Assembly (NCBI GenBank): GCA_020160875.1
Contig: JAIUPE010000001.1
Coordinates: 62,001-126,000 of the forward strand
From: Pseudomonadota bacterium
Lineage (GTDB): Bacteria > Pseudomonadota > Alphaproteobacteria > Rhodospirillales > Rhodospirillaceae
Direction of reading: 5' to 3'
DNA length: 64,000 nt
Shown: piece by piece, positions 58,573 to 64,000 of the stretch
How the letters are laid out: every line of letters starts with the position of its first letter
How positions within the stretch are numbered: the stretch's first letter is position 1
The notes under the pieces: model-generated
The model's input: only the letters and a program-made list of their open reading frames with translations
Told to the model about the DNA's origin: nothing
The model's database searches: none
Made by a program: the position numbers and the translations under genes

Positions 58573-59469
58573 ATGCGCCCCGCTCTTCTTTTTGCACTGA
58601 AGGCCGTCATCGGCGCCGGGCTCTTGTGGTTCGTCATCGCGCGTATTCCGCTGGGCGAAGCGTTAACGGCTGCGATGACGTTGGACCCCGGCGCCATCGC
58701 CCTTGCCGTTTTGCTCTATTTCCTCGCCCATGCCGTCAATGCGGTGAAGCTGCAAGTCTTCCTCCCGGATCTCTCCCTCTGGCAGTCCTGGCGCTTTACC
58801 ATGATCGGCGTGCTCTATGGCGTCGCGTTGCCAGGGCAGCTGGCGGGGGATGCGGTGAAAGCGGTCCGTCTCGCACGGATGCAGAAGGGCGGCGATATCA
58901 GCGCGATTCTGGCCGCTGTCGCGGTGGACAAGATCGTCGGCATCTTCGCGCTTCTGGTCCTTGTCGCCCTCGCTATCGGGATCGACGCCACGACCTTCGA
59001 CCAGCCGGTCATCGCAGCGACGGTCCTCGCGCTCGGGGGCGCCATCGCCATCCTCGCCGGCGCCATTCTGCTTCCGGTCCCGGCGTGGCTCGGACGTTTC
59101 GGGCCGTCACTCGCGGCCTGGCGCCGCGCTTCGATGCAGCCGGGGCGCCTATCCTATGCGCTGCTCCTGGGACTCATGTTCCAGGCCCTGTGTGTCGCGA
59201 TCACGGCGCTTGTCGGCATGCGGCTTGGCATAGACCTTCCCATCGCCGGCTGGACGGTGGTGGTCGGCTTCAGTTCCATCGTCCTGCTGGTGCCGATCTC
59301 AATCGCCGGCATCGGCGTGCGCGAAGCCTCGCTAGTAGGCGCGATCGGTTATCTCGGCGGACCCGAAGCGGGCGCCTTCGCGTTGTCTCTAGTCCTGCTG
59401 GGGCTTACGGTGATCGGCGCCGTAGCGGGACTGATCATTGATCTCGCGGGCCGCGATCGGCTCAATTGA
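58573..59469 (+). CDS. Flippase-like integral membrane protein (LPG synthase TM family)
   Basis: A 298-residue membrane protein with about eight hydrophobic segments. Conserved features of the AglD/MprF-N (lysylphosphatidylglycerol synthase TM region) family are PGQLAGDAVKAVRLARMQ and LVPISIAGIGVREASLVG. Members move lipid-linked sugars or aminoacyl-lipids. It is divergent from the GT4 gene by 15 bases and its last eight bases overlap the convergent asnB-like gene. Confidence 0.88.
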   Translation: MRPALLFALKAVIGAGLLWFVIARIPLGEALTAAMTLDPGAIALAVLLYFLAHAVNAVKLQVFLPDLSLWQSWRFTMIGVLYGVALPGQLAGDAVKAVRLARMQKGGDISAILAAVAVDKIVGIFALLVLVALAIGIDATTFDQPVIAATVLALGGAIAILAGAILLPVPAWLGRFGPSLAAWRRASMQPGRLSYALLLGLMFQALCVAITALVGMRLGIDLPIAGWTVVVGFSSIVLLVPISIAGIGVREASLVGAIGYLGGPEAGAFALSLVLLGLTVIGAVAGLIIDLAGRDRLN

Positions 59470-61318
59470 GCCCGTACGCCAAAGCCAGCCAACACCACAG
59501 CGCGCGGCGATCATCGCGCGTGCGGTTCTTGTGCATCTCCCAGCGTGCGCGCAGGGCCATGTCACTCACAAAGGGCACATGTTTCTCCGGCGGCGACCAT
59601 CCGCGCAGCCAGGACGTCAGCGGAATCCCGAAACCCTGCTTCTTGCGCGACAAAATCTCCGCCGGCAGGCGGTGGGCCAGGGTCCGCTTCAGGATCCATT
59701 TGGTCGTATAGCCGCTTGCGACATTGCCGCGCAGTTTAACCTGCCAGGGCAGGCGCCGCACGTAATCGACCAGTTCATTCTCCAGGAACGGCGCGCGTGC
59801 TTCCAGGGAGACGCGCATGCTCGCGCGGTCGGTTTTCACCAGGATGTCGTCGGTGAGATAAAAGCGTGTGTAGAACTCCATGGCGCGGTCCACGGCGTTG
59901 GCCGCGCGCGAGGCGTCCCAGGCCGCGATCACCTCGCTGTAGAGCTCTTCCTCGCTCACGGGCGTCTGGAACAGGTCTTCGATCTCGTCGCCCTGCAGCG
60001 GGGCCAGCCACACGGGATTGCGCAGCGCCGGGCGGCGCTTGAGGCCCATCAGCCCGCGGTTCAGCACGAAGTCGAGGCTCATGTTCGTATCGGACAGCGG
60101 CAGCCGCGCCGCCATCATGCGCACAGCCTGATGGATCGGGCGCGGCATCAGGCTGTCATAAATCTCGGCGCGCTGGATCATCTTGAATGGATCGTAGCCC
60201 GCGAACAGTTCGTCGCCGCCATCGCCCGACAAGGCCACCGTCACATGCTTGCGTGCGAACGCGCACAGCAGCGACGTGGGCAGAAGCGAAGGATCGCCGA
60301 GCGGCTCGTCCATGCGCGAGAGCAGGGTGGGCAACATATTTTGCGCGCCGGTCAGGTCACAGACCTCGCGACGATGCGTGCTGCCGATGTGCCTGGCGAC
60401 ATGGGCCGCGTAAGCGGACTCGTCGTAGCTCTTTTCCTTGAAGCCGATCGAGAAGGTTTCGATGCTCGCGGCTGGGCGCGCGTCGGCCGCGAAGCTCAAG
60501 ACCGCGCTGGAATCCACGCCGCCCGACAGGAAGATCCCAAGCGGCACATCGCTTTCCATGCGCGAGATCACGGCCCTGCGCAGTTTGGACTCCAGCTCGG
60601 CCGCCCAGTCGTCGGGGGATCCCGACGGCGTGTTGGGATCAATGCCGAAGGTCCAATAACATTTGATCTCGCGCGCGCCGGTGGCGGCGTTCACGATCAT
60701 CATATGTCCGGCCGGAAGCTTTTTGATCGCTTCGTATGGCGTGTGTTCGCCCGGGAAGAAACCGTGGGCGAAGAGTTTCATCAGGCTCAGTTTCGAGGGC
60801 ACGGCGTCACGATAGGTCGGATGCTTGCGCAGCGCCGTGATCTCGGAAGCGAACGCCAGCGCGCCGGTCTTGGTGCCGTAGAACAACGGCTTCTCGCCGA
60901 AGCGATCCCGCGCGATCACCACTGTCTTGCGGTGGCGATCGTAAATCGCAAGGCCGAACATTCCATTCAGGCGGACGAACAGGTCCAGGCCCCAGGCCTT
61001 GAAGCCGTACAGGAGGACTTCGGTATCGGAGTGATCGGTGAGGAACTTGTGACCGAGGGTTTCAAGCTCCGTGCGCAGGGCGCGGTGATTGTAGATCTCC
61101 CCGTTGAAGACCACGCAGATATCGCCCGTGCTGTCCCACATGGGCTGCGCGCCGCCGGGAAGGTCCACTACCGCGAGGCGCCGGCTCGCCAGGAACACCG
61201 GCACATGCTGATCGGCGAAGTAACCTTCGCCGTCGGGTCCGCGGTGGATGATGGCGTCGGCCATCGCCTTCAGATCGGCCGCCGTCCCTTCGCCGACGAA
61301 CCCTGCGATGCCGCACAT
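59462..61318 (-). CDS. asnB: Asparagine synthase-like glutamine amidotransferase
   Basis: A 618-residue AsnB-type enzyme. Cys2 in MCGIAGFVGEG is the glutaminase nucleophile; LAVVDLPGGAQPM and CVVFNGEIYNHRALRTEL complete that domain. The synthetase domain has the PP-loop GIFLSGGVDSSAVLSF (about 260-275), ALSGDGGDELFAGYDPF and KTDRASMRVSLEARAPFLE. Amidation of aspartate is the textbook reaction, but copies inside surface-glycan clusters often amidate other carboxylates. It follows the GT2 gene by three bases, so they form an operon. Confidence 0.93.
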   Translation of the reverse strand: MCGIAGFVGEGTAADLKAMADAIIHRGPDGEGYFADQHVPVFLASRRLAVVDLPGGAQPMWDSTGDICVVFNGEIYNHRALRTELETLGHKFLTDHSDTEVLLYGFKAWGLDLFVRLNGMFGLAIYDRHRKTVVIARDRFGEKPLFYGTKTGALAFASEITALRKHPTYRDAVPSKLSLMKLFAHGFFPGEHTPYEAIKKLPAGHMMIVNAATGAREIKCYWTFGIDPNTPSGSPDDWAAELESKLRRAVISRMESDVPLGIFLSGGVDSSAVLSFAADARPAASIETFSIGFKEKSYDESAYAAHVARHIGSTHRREVCDLTGAQNMLPTLLSRMDEPLGDPSLLPTSLLCAFARKHVTVALSGDGGDELFAGYDPFKMIQRAEIYDSLMPRPIHQAVRMMAARLPLSDTNMSLDFVLNRGLMGLKRRPALRNPVWLAPLQGDEIEDLFQTPVSEEELYSEVIAAWDASRAANAVDRAMEFYTRFYLTDDILVKTDRASMRVSLEARAPFLENELVDYVRRLPWQVKLRGNVASGYTTKWILKRTLAHRLPAEILSRKKQGFGIPLTSWLRGWSPPEKHVPFVSDMALRARWEMHKNRTRDDRRALWCWLALAYGLN

Positions 61319-61321
61319 AAT

Positions 61322-62329
61322 TTAGGAAACGCGCCGCGCGTCGCCCGGCGGCGGCGCGAAACCGAAGGAGGCGCCGCCCACATTGGTGCGGTCCTTCACG
61401 GTGTAAGGCGTCTTGTTCTGCGCTTCGTAATAGATGCGCACGAGGACCTCGGCGAGCAGGCCCATGAGGATGCACATGGTGCCGGTGATGAACCCGAGGG
61501 TGAAGAGGAGCGGCAGTGGCGTCGAGATGAAGGCCGTCGCCTCGACGAATTTCAGGTAAAGCGCGTAGGTGCCCGCGAAAAACGAGACAAAGAAGAAGAA
61601 CAGGCCGACCGTGCCGAAGATATAGATCGGCTTGGTTTCGTACTGGGTCAGGAACTTCACCACGAGCAGATCGAGCATCACCTTGAAGATGCGCGCGAGC
61701 CCGTACTTCGATTTGCCCTTGGTGCGCGGGTGATGCTTGACCGGCAGTTCGGTGATCCGCGCGCCCTGCCATTTTGCGTAGATCGGCACGAAGCGGTGCA
61801 TCTCGCCATAGAGGCGAAAGCCTTCCAGCACCTCGCGGCGGTAGGCCTTCAAGGTGCAGCCGTAGTCCTTCAGCTTCACGCCCGAAACCCAGCTGATCAG
61901 GCCGTTCGCCAGCTTGCTGGGCAAGATGCGGGTCAGGTACGTGTCCTTGCGGTCGCGGCGCCAGCCGGAGACAACGCCGTAGCCTTCGTCGAGTTTGGCG
62001 AGCAACGGACCAATGTCGGCGGGATCGTTCTGCAGATCGCCGTCCATGGGTACGATCACCGCGCCCTTGGCATGATCGATGCCGGCCATCATGGCGGCGG
62101 TTTGGCCGAAATTACGCTTGAAGGTAATGACCCGGATGTTCGCGTTGTCAGACGCGGCCTTGGCGAGGGCATCAGCGGTCCCGTCCTGCGAACCATCGTC
62201 GATGAAGATCACTTCGTAGGGACGCGCAAGCGCGTCCAACGCCGGGATCAACGCGGCGACCAGCGGGCCGACATTCTCGGCCTCGTCGAAGATGGGAATG
62301 ACGACGGAAACCAGATCCCGCTCGCTCAC
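61322..62329 (-). CDS. Glycosyltransferase family 2 (DPM1/GtrB-like)
   Basis: A 335-residue polyprenyl-phosphate sugar transferase type. SVVIPIFDEAENVGPLVAAL and IDDGSQDGTADAL are the GT-A nucleotide site, VPMDGDLQNDPADIGPLL holds the metal-binding Asp, and HRFVPIYAKWQGARITELPV is typical. Two C-terminal membrane helices (IYIFGTVGLFFFFVSFFAG; LFTLGFITGTMCILMGLLAE) anchor it. It probably loads a sugar onto a lipid carrier as part of the cluster with asnB, GT4 and the flippase-like protein. Confidence 0.92.
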   Translation of the reverse strand: MSERDLVSVVIPIFDEAENVGPLVAALIPALDALARPYEVIFIDDGSQDGTADALAKAASDNANIRVITFKRNFGQTAAMMAGIDHAKGAVIVPMDGDLQNDPADIGPLLAKLDEGYGVVSGWRRDRKDTYLTRILPSKLANGLISWVSGVKLKDYGCTLKAYRREVLEGFRLYGEMHRFVPIYAKWQGARITELPVKHHPRTKGKSKYGLARIFKVMLDLLVVKFLTQYETKPIYIFGTVGLFFFFVSFFAGTYALYLKFVEATAFISTPLPLLFTLGFITGTMCILMGLLAEVLVRIYYEAQNKTPYTVKDRTNVGGASFGFAPPPGDARRVS

Positions 62330-62469
62330 GCGCTTGTCCTAACGGCTTGTGTGGGTCTGTTGTACAGGGGATATTGTAGCTCGCTCAAGGGCATAGAGCG
62401 CGTATGCATGGCTCGCCCGCGTGAATAGCGGGGCCGGGGCAGCTTTGAAATCGGATAACGTTGCGCGCC

Positions 62470-63684
62470 ATGAACCCGTCCCAATCCCAGACCTCCTGGC
62501 ATCTCGCCGCCGGCGCCGCCGCGGCCATGCTGCTCGTGACCATCGGTATTCGTCAGACCACCGGTCTTTTTGTCGCGCCGATCGACAAGAGCACCGGGCT
62601 CGGCATCGCGTCCATCAGCTTGGCGCTCGCCATCGGTCAGTTCAGCTGGGGCGCGATCCAGCCTGTCGCGGGCGCAATGGCGGACCGTTATGGGCCGGGC
62701 CGCGTCATGGCCGCCGGTCTCATCGCGCTGTCGATCGGATCCGCGCTAACCTCGTTCACGGACTCTACCTTGGGGCTCATCCTCACCATTGGGATATTGT
62801 CCGCCGCGGGTGCGGGGGCCGCGAGCCTGTCGGTCATCATGGGGGCACTCTCTCACCGTGTACCGGCCGCCAAGCGCGGCCTGGCCGCGGGGATCTCCAA
62901 CGCCGGCGGGTCGTTCGGTCAGTTCGTGTTCGCGCCGATCCTGCAAACCATTATCGCCGGCGCGGGGTGGGCGAGCGCGATGTGGCTTTCCGCCGTTGCC
63001 GCCCTCGCGGCGGTACCGTTAGCGTGGATGTTGCGTAAACCAGCGGCAATGGTCGCGCAGGCCGTTACGCAGGGGCCGTCGAACCTCAGCGCCGCCATCA
63101 AAGAAGCCTTCGGCGACCGGAACTACATTCTCGTTCATGCGGGCTTCTTCACCTGCGGCTTCCACATCGCCTTTCTCGTCACGCATCTTCCGGGCGAAAT
63201 CGCTCTGTGCGGCATGACGCCCTCGGTGGCGAGCTGGTCGCTGGCGATCATCGGTCTTGCGAATGTCGCCGGCAGCCTCGTCGCCGGCTGGGCGACCGGC
63301 CACTACCGCAGCAAGCATGTGCTGTTCGTGATGTACGCCTCGCGCACGGCGCTGATTCTCGCCTATCTGCTTGCGCCAAAAACGGCACTGACCTTCTACA
63401 TCTTCGCGGCAGGTCTCGGCGCGACGTGGCTCGCCACCGTTGCGCCCACCGCGACGATCGTCGGCAAGCTGTTCGGCACGCGTTATCTCGCGACGCTGTT
63501 TGGGATGACTTTGCTTTCGCACCAGGTTGGCGGCTTCTTCGGCGCTTGGCTCGGCGGCCTGACCTTCGCCTCCACCGGCAATTACCAGTGGATGTGGTAT
63601 GTCGATGCGATCCTCGCCGCGGCAGCGGCCCTTACCAATCTGCCGATCCGTGAACCCGTGCCGCTGAAAACACAGGCGGCGTAA
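62470..63684 (+). CDS. Major facilitator superfamily transporter
   Basis: A 404-residue protein with about 12 hydrophobic segments. The MFS loop motif GAMADRYGPGRVMAAG lies after the second helix; GISNAGGSFGQFVFAP and the second-half VGKLFGTRYLATLFGMTLL fit the monocarboxylate/oxalate-formate-like group. Substrate is not predictable. The ATG at 62470 is chosen over a TTG three codons earlier. It is divergent from the GT2 gene. Confidence 0.92.
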   Translation: MNPSQSQTSWHLAAGAAAAMLLVTIGIRQTTGLFVAPIDKSTGLGIASISLALAIGQFSWGAIQPVAGAMADRYGPGRVMAAGLIALSIGSALTSFTDSTLGLILTIGILSAAGAGAASLSVIMGALSHRVPAAKRGLAAGISNAGGSFGQFVFAPILQTIIAGAGWASAMWLSAVAALAAVPLAWMLRKPAAMVAQAVTQGPSNLSAAIKEAFGDRNYILVHAGFFTCGFHIAFLVTHLPGEIALCGMTPSVASWSLAIIGLANVAGSLVAGWATGHYRSKHVLFVMYASRTALILAYLLAPKTALTFYIFAAGLGATWLATVAPTATIVGKLFGTRYLATLFGMTLLSHQVGGFFGAWLGGLTFASTGNYQWMWYVDAILAAAAALTNLPIREPVPLKTQAA

Positions 63685-63685
63685 G

Positions 63686-64000
63686 TCAGCGGCCTTTCAC
63701 CGCCGCCAGCGGCGGCGCGATCGCATACCACTCCGTCGCTGACGCGCCGGCATCTGTGGCTTCGATGATGATTTCATCTGTGCCGGATGGAAGGGCCACA
63801 CGCCGATAGCTCCATCTCGCCGATGCGGGAAGCGGCGCGAGTTTCAGGATCTCCGCGCCGGTCGTCCGCTCCGTGATTCGCACGGACTGCGCGTGCGCAT
63901 CGGCGCCCGTCAGATAAGGCAACAACACCTCTGTCTGTCCACTCACGTCGGCTGTAATGCGTAGCGTTCCCGTGGGCGGGCCGCCGACCCACGACCATGT
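63686..64000 (-). CDS. Unknown protein, C-terminal fragment cut by the window edge
   Basis: The minus-strand frame is open from base 64000 to a stop at 63686, about 104 residues without a start inside the window other than a weak GTG at 63946. The visible part has alternating hydrophobic strands and WSYRRVALPSGTDEIII, EWYAIAPP, suggesting a beta-sandwich C-terminal domain. No family is recognised. It converges on the MFS gene with one base between the stops. Confidence 0.5.
   Translation of the reverse strand, partial: TWSWVGGPPTGTLRITADVSGQTEVLLPYLTGADAHAQSVRITERTTGAEILKLAPLPASARWSYRRVALPSGTDEIIIEATDAGASATEWYAIAPPLAAVKGR

Noticed and set aside
59438..62428. A 996-residue open frame on the plus strand across asnB and the GT2 gene
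   Set aside because: It runs antisense to two well-recognised genes; the composition (His, Arg, Val, Gln rich) is typical of antisense frames in high-GC DNA, with no motif.

Overview
The window is a 64 kb stretch of GC-rich, densely coded chromosome from an alphaproteobacterium. The taxonomic call rests on gene order and gene types: an unbroken minus-strand block tsaB-rimI, fur, olsB-olsA, miaB-phoH-ybeY-corC-lnt, a PraR-like regulator, metK-trmB, rimP-nusA-ylxR-infB-rbfA-truB-rpsO-pnp; a tsaD / uroporphyrinogen-III synthase / mitofilin / HemY-N locus; MmcB; and a DUF1674 protein beside htpX and rsmB. The lineage within the class cannot be fixed by eye. No tRNA, rRNA, CRISPR array, insertion sequence or integrase was seen.

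Layout. 1-4350: 3' end of a periplasmic-binding-fold protein (PBP-activator type), a SYLF protein, and two tandem paralogues with degenerate EAL-like domains. 4351-8145: hldE for LPS heptose, a small lipoprotein and terminator, then a compositionally different pair (SleB-like cell-wall hydrolase plus overlapping Cys-rich lipoprotein). 8135-12234: mmcB, a long panD, an acetyltransferase, a nitronate-monooxygenase-like flavoprotein with a cysteine cluster, and a glycerophosphodiesterase. 12240-34258: the translation / RNA-processing / envelope housekeeping block, with terminators between rpsO and pnp, before rimP and after the PraR-like gene, and ornithine-lipid genes olsBA. 34347-41253: a VanX-type dipeptidase, HemY-N protein, a 1323-residue fusion of a HemD-like domain, a very long charged helix and a mitofilin (Mic60-like) region, then divergent tsaD.

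41250-49277: nucleotide-sugar and central metabolism: UDP-sugar epimerase, gpsA, a ManC-type enzyme with a histone-H1-like basic tail, a Rieske protein, acs, and a divergent LysR / azoreductase pair. 49281-52349: two TPR proteins, one joined to a glycosyltransferase-like domain. 52491-55971: DUF1674, htpX, rsmB and convergent iron-storage genes bfd and bfr. 56091-64000: a glycan or glycolipid cluster (methyltransferase, GT4, flippase-like protein, asparagine-synthase-like amidotransferase, GT2) with an MFS transporter and one truncated unknown gene.

The most unusual items are the HemD-helix-Mic60 fusion with a recent 58-codon internal duplication, the H1-tailed ManC, the hydrolase/lipoprotein cassette, the paired EAL-like proteins, and a promoter-then-terminator arrangement in the leader of the rimP-nusA-infB operon. 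No clearly new multi-gene system can be demonstrated from sequence alone. There is no gap over 300 bases; the largest are 4351-4639 and 14382-14659.
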